This document shows, piece after piece, positions 1-6,451 of a stretch of 64,000 nt of DNA. The notes under the pieces are model-generated. The model did not search any database. It worked only from the letters and a program-made list of their open reading frames with translations, and had not been told where the DNA came from. The stretch covers positions 33,501-97,500 of the forward strand of contig NZ_CP045318.1 in assembly GCF_009363255.1 (NCBI RefSeq). Reading direction: 5' to 3'. This stretch comes from Roseivivax sp. THAF197b. Its GTDB lineage: Bacteria > Pseudomonadota > Alphaproteobacteria > Rhodobacterales > Rhodobacteraceae. The translations under genes were made by a program, and so were the position numbers. Each line of letters opens with the position of its first letter. Position 1 is the first letter of the stretch.

Positions 1-21
1 ATGATGGCTCCTGTCGGTGTT

Positions 22-45
22 GGGCGGCCCCGCGTGGGGCCGCCC
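22..45 (-). terminator. GC-rich hairpin downstream of the TRAP binding protein
   Basis: The stem GGGCGGCCCC pairs with GGGGCCGCCC around a short loop, 17 bases after the stop of the minus-strand dctP-like gene. It lacks a clear U-run on the minus strand. It may be an intercistronic stabilising hairpin rather than a full terminator, because an AGGAG-like ribosome site follows at the very edge of the window and could serve a small TRAP permease gene just outside. Confidence 0.45.
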
Positions 46-61
46 GGGTGACAATAGTTGA

Positions 62-1063
62 TCATTCCATCGCCGAGGCCAGCGCCTCATCGAGGCGGTC
101 GATCCAGCCAGCGTCGTCGCCGAGCTCACCGGCCAGCCATTCCTTGACTGCAGGCTGTGCGGCATCGCGGAACATCGCAAGTTCCTCGGCGGTCGGGGAA
201 TAGACCTGCATACCCTCTGCCTGCACGGCGTTCACGCCCGCGGCGGTCGAGAATTGCTGGATCGACCGGCCCATGGTGCCAGCGACCTTGGCGGCCTTCG
301 CGACCACCTCCTGCTCTGCCGGGGAAAGCGACTGGAAGAAGTCGTCCGAGATCACGAGGAAGTCTGCGGCGTAGACATGGCCGTCCAGCGTCATGAACTG
401 CTGAAGCTTGTGCAGGCCGTTGTTGTAGATCACGCCCACGGGGTTTTCCTGGCCGTCGACGACGCCGGTCGACAATGCGTTCGGCAGTTCCGTCCACGCG
501 ATCGGCGTCGGTTCACCACCCAGACCCTCGACCATCTCGATGTAAAGCGGGATCGGCTGAACGCGGAATTTCAGTCCCTCCATGTCCGCAGGGGTCCGGA
601 TCTCACGAACGTTGTTGGTGAAGTTACGGAAACCGGTTTCACCGTAGGCCAGCGTGCGCAGGCCGGTCTGTTCGAGGCAATGTTCGGCCAGCGCGGCGCC
701 GAACGGGCCATCAAGCACTTCCCATGCGACGGGGGCGGAGGGAAACACGTAAGGAATATCCAGCACGCTCGCGGCAGGGCAGGCCTTCGACATGGCACCA
801 GACACCATGACGACCTGTGTCAGCCCGTCCTGCGCCTGCGCGACGAGTTCGTCCTCGTTGCCAAGCGCGCCGGCCGGGAAAAGCTCGACCGTGAGGTCGG
901 TTTCGCCTTCGACGATGTTCTTGAAGATCTCTGCCGCGGCCCCTTTTTTCGAGCTCTGCCAGTCGGCCGGGTCGACATGGGCAAAGCGAAGGGTTTGCGC
1001 ATCGGCCGAGGCGGCGCTTAGTGCGAGGGCCGCCGCGGCGGCAAGGGTTGTGGTCAGACGCAT
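62..1063 (-). CDS. TRAP transporter substrate-binding protein, DctP family
   Basis: Periplasmic solute receptor of a tripartite ATP-independent (TRAP) transporter, which hands substrate to the DctQ/DctM membrane pair for ion-driven uptake. The 333-residue length is normal for DctP. Residues 1-22 form a signal peptide ending in ADA. Family features include the region with FRVQPIPLYIEMVEGLGGEP and the conserved TGVVDGQENP segment near residue 200, which carries part of the carboxylate-binding site. A GGGAGGA ribosome site lies 6 bases before the ATG. Only 39 bp separate it from the upstream shikimate dehydrogenase gene, so the two are probably co-transcribed. The substrate is not readable from sequence, but the neighbour suggests a shikimate- or quinate-like cyclic carboxylate. 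The membrane subunits are expected just left of the window. Confidence 0.9.
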   Translation of the reverse strand: MRLTTTLAAAAALALSAASADAQTLRFAHVDPADWQSSKKGAAAEIFKNIVEGETDLTVELFPAGALGNEDELVAQAQDGLTQVVMVSGAMSKACPAASVLDIPYVFPSAPVAWEVLDGPFGAALAEHCLEQTGLRTLAYGETGFRNFTNNVREIRTPADMEGLKFRVQPIPLYIEMVEGLGGEPTPIAWTELPNALSTGVVDGQENPVGVIYNNGLHKLQQFMTLDGHVYAADFLVISDDFFQSLSPAEQEVVAKAAKVAGTMGRSIQQFSTAAGVNAVQAEGMQVYSPTAEELAMFRDAAQPAVKEWLAGELGDDAGWIDRLDEALASAME

Positions 1064-1102
1064 GGTTTCCTCCCTGATAAGGCGTCGTTGGGGCCTCGGG
1101 TG

Positions 1103-1975
1103 TCAGGTGCCGAGGCTGTCGAAGGTGGCGCGCATCCGGTCTGGATCGGGCGCGCGCCCAGTGATGAGTTCGAAGGCCCGCACGGCCTGGAGCACCGCCA
1201 TGCCAGAGCCGGGCAGCACGCGGCAGCCAACGGCGCGTGCTGCCTGCAGGAGTGCGGTGTCGAGCGGAAAATAGACGATGTCTGCAACCCAAAGCCCGGG
1301 GCGTAGGAGGTGCGGCGGAAAGGGCGATCCGGGCAACTTGGCCATGCCGACCGGCGTGGCGTTGACGACGCCGGTCAGCTGCGCCGCCACGGCGTCGAGG
1401 TCGTTGATGACAGCGACACGGGTCGCGTCGAAATGGTCCCCGAGACTATCGGCCAGCCGCCGAGCGCGCGCCGTTTCCGTGTCGTGCAGCCACAGCCGCG
1501 CAGCGCCGAGCTGCATCAGCGCATGTGCCACGGCACTGCCCGCGCCGCCTGCACCAAGCAGTAGGACCGCATCCAGAGAGGCACCCGCCATGCCGCGGCG
1601 AAAGCTTTCGGCAAAACCCCAGAGGTCAGTGTTGTGGCCGATGCGCCGACCGTCGCGGATGACCACGGTGTTCACAGCGCCCAGTGCACGCGCATTGTCG
1701 GACAGCGAATGGAGGTGGCCGATCACGTCCTGCTTGAACGGGTAGGTGACGTTCAGTCCCGCGAGACCACGTGCTTCGGCCTCGTCCAGAACCTGGCCCA
1801 GTGTTTGGCCCGCGTGGGCGGGATCGTCCATGTCGATCAGGTCGTAGGTATAGTCGAGACCCTGCGCCCTGCCTTCCGCCTCGTGCATGGACGGCGTGCG
1901 CGACGCGGCGATTCCGCATCCCAGCAGCGCGGCGCGCAAGGGCACCGCGGCGTCCTGTACCGCGCGTTCGGCCAT
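1103..1975 (-). CDS. shikimate dehydrogenase family protein (AroE/quinate dehydrogenase-like)
   Basis: NAD(P)-dependent oxidoreductase interconverting 3-dehydroshikimate and shikimate, or a related quinate/shikimate catabolic activity. The 290-residue protein has the substrate-binding N-terminal domain (SRTPS near residue 25, NVTYPFKQ with the catalytic Lys near residue 72, GHNTD with the catalytic Asp near 112). The Rossmann motif GAGGAGSAVAHAL and NATPVGM follow. I chose the ATG at 1975 because a GGGAGGA site lies 6 bases upstream; a longer reading to 2050 exists but lacks such a site. Its operon with a TRAP receptor and a divergent TetR regulator argues for a catabolic paralogue rather than the biosynthetic aroE. 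That is inference. Confidence 0.85.
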   Translation of the reverse strand: MAERAVQDAAVPLRAALLGCGIAASRTPSMHEAEGRAQGLDYTYDLIDMDDPAHAGQTLGQVLDEAEARGLAGLNVTYPFKQDVIGHLHSLSDNARALGAVNTVVIRDGRRIGHNTDLWGFAESFRRGMAGASLDAVLLLGAGGAGSAVAHALMQLGAARLWLHDTETARARRLADSLGDHFDATRVAVINDLDAVAAQLTGVVNATPVGMAKLPGSPFPPHLLRPGLWVADIVYFPLDTALLQAARAVGCRVLPGSGMAVLQAVRAFELITGRAPDPDRMRATFDSLGT

Positions 1976-2034
1976 AATGTTCCTCCCCGAAACCGCCTGG
2001 CGATTCCTCCTCATGAGGCCAACATTGTTCGCAG

Positions 2035-2074
2035 CGGTTAAATCTGTCAAGGGAATTGAACCGTCCGGTTAAAT
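2035..2074. promoter_or_regulatory. candidate TetR operator in the divergent promoter region
   Basis: AACCG-TC-CGGTT at 2059-2070 is a perfect inverted repeat with a 2-base centre. The nonamer CGGTTAAAT occurs at 2035-2043 and again at 2066-2074, 31 bp apart or about three helical turns. The site sits between the divergent aroE-like and tetR-like genes, where an autoregulating TetR protein would bind. Confidence 0.5.
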
Positions 2075-2104
2075 GCGCCAACCTGCAGATCGGGAGGAGC
2101 ATGG

Positions 2105-2767
2105 ATGGCGGATGACGGAAGGCAGGGGCGCGCGACCTGGAAGCAGGATCCGCAGGGCGTACAAGAGAACATCCTGCGCGTGGCGCGCGCGGTCTTCGCC
2201 GAACATGGGCTATCGGGGGCCCGCATGGCCGAGATCGCAGAGCGGACCGAGACCTCGAAGCGCATGATCTACTATTATTTCGGCGACAAAGAGGGGTTGT
2301 ACCTGCGCACGCTCGAGGAAGCGTATCGCGAGGTCCGCGCCAAGGAACGTGCGCTGGACCTTGGTGGATTGGATCCGGTTGAGGCGCTGCGGCGGCTGGT
2401 TGGCTTCACCTTCGACCATCACCGCGCGAACCCCGATTTCATCCGTCTGGTCATGATCGAGAATATCCACCAGGGCCGTTATCTCGAACGCTCAGATGCC
2501 ATTCGGGAGGTCAATCGCGGTGCCATCGCCACGCTGTCCGACATCGTGCGACGTGGCCAAGCGGCAGGCGTGTTTCGCCCCGATATCGACCCGTTGACAC
2601 TCCATTGGCAAATCAGTGCGATGAGCTTCTTCAACGTCTCGAACCGCCACACCTTCGGCCGATCATTCGGAACGGATCTATTATCGAAGGAGGGTCAGAA
2701 GGCGCTGCAGGCTGCGGTCGTGGCCACCATCACGGCTGGTGTTCTGTCTTCAGGCAACGGTTTTTGA
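2105..2767 (+). CDS. TetR/AcrR family transcriptional regulator
   Basis: Ligand-responsive repressor of 220 residues. The N-terminal helix-turn-helix spans about residues 15-60, with the family signature AEIAERTETSKRMIYYYFGDKEGLY. The all-helical C-terminal ligand domain includes a conserved NPDFIRLVMIENIHQGRYL stretch. A GGGAGGAG ribosome site 6 bases upstream selects the ATG at 2105 over the out-of-frame ATG at 2101. It is divergent from the shikimate dehydrogenase/TRAP operon, and the inverted repeat between them is the probable operator, so it likely represses that operon and itself. The inducer is unknown. The gene ends 167 bp before an IS3-family element and appears intact. Confidence 0.88.
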   Translation: MADDGRQGRATWKQDPQGVQENILRVARAVFAEHGLSGARMAEIAERTETSKRMIYYYFGDKEGLYLRTLEEAYREVRAKERALDLGGLDPVEALRRLVGFTFDHHRANPDFIRLVMIENIHQGRYLERSDAIREVNRGAIATLSDIVRRGQAAGVFRPDIDPLTLHWQISAMSFFNVSNRHTFGRSFGTDLLSKEGQKALQAAVVATITAGVLSSGNGF

Positions 2768-2934
2768 ATAGTCTTCCGAGGGATGACGTCAGACATTCGT
2801 GACAGGTGCGGCGAACTGAACTTTGGCTTCCCGCCCAACCTGCGCCTCGGGTTTAACCTTTAGTTTCAGGCAGACCTGCACAGATTGTCGTCACGAGACA
2901 CTTGGTTTCGCTCGGGCATCACGTTGCCAAATTA

Positions 2935-2961
2935 TGAGCACCTCCCCGAAAATCGGACAGT
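2935..2961 (+). repeat. left terminal inverted repeat of the IS
   Basis: It begins TGAGCACCTCCCCGA and ends GGACAGT. It pairs with the right repeat at 4173-4199, with mismatches clustered at positions 6-7 and 16-20 of the repeat. Confidence 0.85.
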
Positions 2962-3015
2962 GACGCAAGCTACGATCTAACGTCTGCTGGTCTCCAAGAA
3001 CGAGGAGATCAGAAC

Positions 3016-3309
3016 ATGTCGAAACGCAGGAACCATGATGCGGGCTTCAAGGCTCGCGTGGCGCTGGAAGCTTTAAAGGGCGAGCGCACCGTGTCGGAAC
3101 TGGCCGCGGAATACGGCGTGCATCCGACCATGATCCACCAGTGGAAGAAGGCGCTGCTCGAGGGGGCATCGGATATCTTCGAGCGTGGCAGCAAGAAGAA
3201 GGCCGAGCTCGACGAGGAGACAGTGCGGTCGCTGCACGCCAAGATCGGAGAGCTGGCTGTCGCCAACGATTTTTTGTCCAGAAAGCTCAAACCCTGGACC
3301 GGCAAGTGA
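3016..3309 (+). CDS. IS3-family transposase OrfA (DNA-binding helix-turn-helix)
   Basis: A 97-residue OrfA that recognises the element ends. Residues 1-60 form the transposase_8-type helix-turn-helix (FKARVALEALKGERTVSELA, then HPTMIHQWKKALLEG). A C-terminal leucine-rich helix (residues 70-92) probably mediates multimerisation with OrfB. Preceded by GAGGAG 9 bases before the ATG. Its coding sequence contains the slippery heptamer used to enter the orfB frame, so this is both the free OrfA product, often inhibitory in the family, and the N-terminus of the fusion transposase. Confidence 0.9.
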   Translation: MSKRRNHDAGFKARVALEALKGERTVSELAAEYGVHPTMIHQWKKALLEGASDIFERGSKKKAELDEETVRSLHAKIGELAVANDFLSRKLKPWTGK

Positions 3310-4160
3310 GGCGCGGGATGATCGAACGCTCTCACCCCACGCTGTCGATCGGGGCGCAATGCCGCCTGCTGTCGATCTCGCGGTCGTCGTTCTACTACGC
3401 TCCGCAGGGCGAGACCGCAGTGAACCTGGCGCTCATGCAACTGATCGACCGGCAGTTCCTGGAAACCCCATTCTACGGCGTCCGGCAGATGACTTGGCAC
3501 CTGCAGAACGAGGGGCACGCAGTGAACGTGAAACGCATCCGCCGACTGATGCGGCTCATGCGTCTGATGCCGATCTACCAGAAGCCCAACACGAGCAAGC
3601 CCGCGAAGGGGCACAAGACTTCCCCCTACCTTCTGGGTGGCCTGCGGGTCGATCGGCCCAACCAGGTCTGGTGCGCCGACATCACCTACCTGCCGATGCG
3701 ACGAGGCTTCCTCTACCTGGTCGCCATCATGGACTGGTTCACCCGCAAGGTGCTGGCCTGGCGCATCTCGAACACGCTGGAGGCGGACTTCTGCATCGAG
3801 GCGCTGAACGAGGCGGTCCACCGCTTCGGCCCACCCGAGATCATGAACACCGATCAGGGCTCGCAGTTCACGTCCTTCGCCTGGACCGACCGGCTGAAGC
3901 GGATCGGGGCCCGGATCTCCATGGATGGCAAAGGGCGGTGCCTCGACAACATCTTCATCGAACGCCTCTGGCGGTCCTTGAAGTATGAGTGCGTCTATCT
4001 GCACGCCTGGGAGACCGGCTCGCAGGCGAAGGCAGGGGTTGGTAGATGGATCACCTTCTACAACCACCAGCGGCCTCACGCCGCCCATGGCGGGCAGCCG
4101 CCCGCCGTGGTCTACTTCAACCAAATAGAAACCGACCAGCAGGGGCAGAGAGTAGCTTAG
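3016..4160 (+). CDS. IS3-family transposase OrfAB made by programmed -1 frameshift
   Basis: The active transposase is expected as an OrfA-OrfB fusion of about 381 residues. The heptamer T TTT TTG at 3270-3276 is in the correct phase of orfA (after codon GAT) to slip into the orfB frame. OrfB then carries the rve-type DDE catalytic core: Asp in WCADITYL, Asp in NTDQGSQFTS, and Glu in DNIFIERLWRSLKYE, followed by FYNHQRPH. All three acidic residues are present and the frame is open to the TAG at 4158-4160, so the copy looks functional. An ATG at 3318 could give free OrfB. Confidence 0.85.
3270..3276 (+). promoter_or_regulatory. -1 ribosomal frameshift heptamer
   Basis: Six T residues followed by G, read as GAT TTT TTG in orfA, give the X XXY YYZ pattern T TTT TTG. 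Slippage by -1 joins orfA codon 87 to the orfB frame, exactly where OrfB similarity begins. Confidence 0.75.
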
Positions 4161-4172
4161 ATCACCACGGAA

Positions 4173-4199
4173 ACTGTCCAAGGATCGGGGAGTAGCTCA
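4173..4199 (-). repeat. right terminal inverted repeat of the IS
   Basis: Read on the minus strand it begins TGAGCTACTCCCCGA and ends GGACAGT, mirroring the left end. Confidence 0.85.
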
Positions 4200-4973
4200 G
4201 TCATCAGATCTCAAGATGTCGACAAGTTCCGCACCCTGAGAGAAACCGCAGCAAACAAAGCGGAGGTCCGAGACACCCTTGGCGTTTCGCGAAAGCAGTT
4301 CGATCTCCTGGAGCAGGCGGGCTTCTTTCCTGCAGCATGCCGCATGGCGCCCCATCCTTGCACCGATGGTGACTACGATCTCGCTCAAGTCAGAAAAGTC
4401 ATTGCGCGGGTTCGGCAGTCCGTAAGCGACCAAGGCTATGTGCCAAATCGCGCGATACAGTTTCGCGAGATAAATCTGCGCAGAACAACGGACCGGCAGG
4501 CGCTCCTACAGATTCTTCGTCAGATCGCCTCAAACGAGCTGCGACCCATGGTTTTCGAAGAAGCGAGCAAATTGGGCCATGCTCTGTTCGACGAAGATGA
4601 AATTGATGTCCTACTGAAGCAGCATGGTGGCGCGCGCGCATGGACAGTCGGCGACATCGCGGCATTCACTGGATGGAAATCCGAGTGCGTCGCCGGTTGG
4701 TGCGAGCAAGGTCTTCTCAAGGCAACCAAGGCAAAACGAGGGAGCCTCGAGGTCTGGCAGGTCACCGAGGAGGCTCTCGCGCGTTTTAATCAGGAGTTTC
4801 GTGTCGTCTCAGATCTTGCGAAGGAGGGAAGAACCACCTCGCGGAAAATCCTCAAATCCTGCGCTGATCGGGTGATCGTCACGGTGGGTTCGCGACCAGC
4901 CGGTTCTTCATCGCGAGGGCATCTGATCCGGTCCTGCGATCTTGCAAGAATCTTGATTTCCCCTGCCGCCTGA
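4200..4973 (+). pseudogene. 3' remnant of a helix-turn-helix protein (TniQ-like?), 5' part lost at the IS
   Basis: The reading frame is open from the first base after the IS right end (GTC ATC AGA...) to the TGA at 4971-4973, giving about 257 residues without a convincing start. An internal ATG at 4344 would give 209 residues. Two helix-turn-helix-like segments are visible: RKQFDLLEQAGFFPA near the start, and WTVGDIAAFTGWKSECVAGW followed by EQGLLKA later. A Thr-Ser-Arg-Lys motif and an RGHLIRSCDLA tail follow. This resembles the C-terminal half of TniQ-type transposition proteins, but I am not sure. The missing 5' half is not visible on the other side of the IS. Codon use is less GC3-biased than the neighbours, suggesting acquired DNA. 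Confidence 0.6.
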
Positions 4974-5002
4974 CCAATCTCCAGAGATTGGAAATTCCAT
5001 CG

Positions 5003-5035
5003 AACGCCGCTGAGGTATCCCTTGGCGGCGTTTTT
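5003..5035 (+). terminator. intrinsic terminator after the HTH remnant
   Basis: An 8-bp stem AACGCCGC/GCGGCGTT with a 14-base loop is followed by a T-run (positions 5031-5035). It lies 30 bp after the stop of the truncated helix-turn-helix gene. Confidence 0.7.
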
Positions 5036-5263
5036 CGTCTTCGATAATTTGTTCGACAGCGGTTTGATTCATAGTTAAGTTTGAATCAAGCAGACACTTC
5101 TTAACTAAATGAATTCGCGAAATATTTTGGGGAAATTGCGCACGGCTTTGGGCAAGGAGAGTGTAAACCTTTTGGCACTGGCGGCAGAATTTTTCCAACA
5201 GCGATAGTGGCGGTCGCGCAGGATTGCGCGGCATACTACAGGAATTTCAGAACCGAACGGACG

Positions 5264-5295
5264 ACGCCGATTGCTGGTCTGGCAATCGGCGTTTT
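5264..5295 (+). terminator. strong plus-strand hairpin with T-run
   Basis: An 11-bp perfect stem ACGCCGATTGC/GCAATCGGCGT with a 7-base loop is followed by TTT. The T-run is on the plus strand, while the next gene (galM) ends here from the other side, so it may end an unannotated rightward transcript or act in both directions. Confidence 0.6.
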
Positions 5296-5317
5296 CCATT
5301 CTGCATCCCTGCGGTGT

Positions 5318-6328
5318 TCAGGAAGACGCGCCGGGAGAGAAGGTGTAGCGCACCTGGTGCCGGTACACATCGTCAGGGCGCAGAATCGCGTCGGGGAAGC
5401 CCGGCTTGTTGGGCGCGTCCGGCCAAGCCTGGGTTTCCAGCGCCAGCCCGCCGAAAGGTGCGTATCGCTTGCCGTCGAGGCCCGACAGACCCGCCTCCGG
5501 GATATGGGCGGCGTCATAAACCTGCATGCCGGGCTCCGTCGTCTCGACCGACATCGAAAGACCGCTTTCCGCACTGAACAGCTCCGCGACAGGCCGCAGG
5601 GGCCGCCGCCCATCCGACAGGCAGAAATTGTGATCCAGACCGCGCCTGCCAATCTCCGATCTTGTGCGAAAATCCAGTTTCGTGCCCGCCACCGGATGGA
5701 TTTCACCCGTGGGGATCAGCTCCGCATCGACGGGCAGGTAAGCGTCCGCATTGATGCGCAATTCATGGCGCGTGATGTCGGGGCTGCCATCGAGGTTGAA
5801 ATAGCCATGATGCGCAAAGGAGCATGGCGTCGGGGCGGTCGTGGTGGCCCGGATATCGAAGCTGAGACTGCAATCCTCGGTCAGGGTTATCTCTGCGCCA
5901 ACGGTCAACTGGCCGGGAAATCCCATCTCGCCATCGGCAAGCGTGAGACCCATCGTGACGCTGTTTTCGGTCAGGTTCTCGATGCACCAGATCTTCTCGT
6001 TCGTGCCGACCGCCCCGCCATGCAGGGCGTGCCTGCTCAGCCGATTGCGGACCAGTTGGTAGTCCTGCCCGTTGAGGGAGAACCGTCCGTGCCCGATCCT
6101 GTTCGCAAAGCGTCCTACAAGGGCGCCGAAATACTTCATCGGACCGAAATAAGGCTCGATGGTAGGTGCGCCGAGGACGAGCGGGTGCGCAAAGCCGTTC
6201 AACCTGAGATCCTGAACGATGGCGCCATAGGTCAGGATATGGGCGCGAAGCCCGCCGCCCCTCAGCGTCACCCGTTGGATGGCGTCTCCGGCCGGGGTTT
6301 CTCCGAAGTGTTCAATCTGTTGGGCCAC
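5318..6328 (-). CDS. galM: galactose mutarotase (aldose 1-epimerase)
   Basis: Converts beta-D-galactose to the alpha anomer that galactokinase accepts, in the cytoplasm. The 336-residue protein shows the GalM landmarks in order: GRFANRIGHGRF near residue 73, ALHGG with the first catalytic-site His, HHGYFNLDG with the second, a D-rich YLPVDAELIPTG segment, DHNFCL, and the C-terminal ETQAWPDAPN with the catalytic Glu. Start is GTG at 6328; the upstream GGGAAAG is a modest ribosome site. It is the last gene of the minus-strand galactoside operon, 123 bp after the alpha-galactosidase gene. Confidence 0.93.
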   Translation of the reverse strand: MAQQIEHFGETPAGDAIQRVTLRGGGLRAHILTYGAIVQDLRLNGFAHPLVLGAPTIEPYFGPMKYFGALVGRFANRIGHGRFSLNGQDYQLVRNRLSRHALHGGAVGTNEKIWCIENLTENSVTMGLTLADGEMGFPGQLTVGAEITLTEDCSLSFDIRATTTAPTPCSFAHHGYFNLDGSPDITRHELRINADAYLPVDAELIPTGEIHPVAGTKLDFRTRSEIGRRGLDHNFCLSDGRRPLRPVAELFSAESGLSMSVETTEPGMQVYDAAHIPEAGLSGLDGKRYAPFGGLALETQAWPDAPNKPGFPDAILRPDDVYRHQVRYTFSPGASS

Positions 6329-6451
6329 GTGTCTTTCCCGGTTGCGTTCAGCCGTCTTGAGACCTGCATGCAGCGAAAGAGATACTCAAGCGATCCTCGT
6401 TTGGCCCGAGTAACACGGACGACACCGCTTGAGCCGGATTCCGCCGTCCGG

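Larger units (their letters stand above)
2935..4199 (+). mobile_element. IS3-family insertion sequence, 1265 bp
   Basis: The element is bounded by 27-bp imperfect terminal inverted repeats starting TGAGC at 2935 and ending GCTCA at 4199, matching at 21 of 27 positions. It encodes overlapping orfA and orfB in -1 frame relation, typical of IS3-family elements that make an OrfAB transposase by frameshifting. The flanks (TTA before, GTC after) show no target-site duplication of 3 to 5 bp, so one border has probably been rearranged since insertion. Subgroup is not certain. Confidence 0.92.
4974..5317. other. 344-bp AT-richer gap with two hairpins and a possible small transcript
   Basis: No convincing gene of normal size. 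It holds a terminator at 5003-5035, nested inverted repeats at 5064-5107 (TTGATTC with GAATCAA; TAGTTAAG with CTTAACTA), a 32-codon ORF at 5109-5207 with no ribosome site, and a strong plus-oriented hairpin at 5264-5295. The second terminator without an obvious upstream gene suggests a small RNA transcribed rightward. Confidence 0.4.

Noticed and set aside
5064..5089. TTGATTC...GAATCAA as an FNR/FnrL box
   Set aside because: The FNR box needs TTGAT-N4-ATCAA; here the arms are separated by about 12 bases, so it does not fit.
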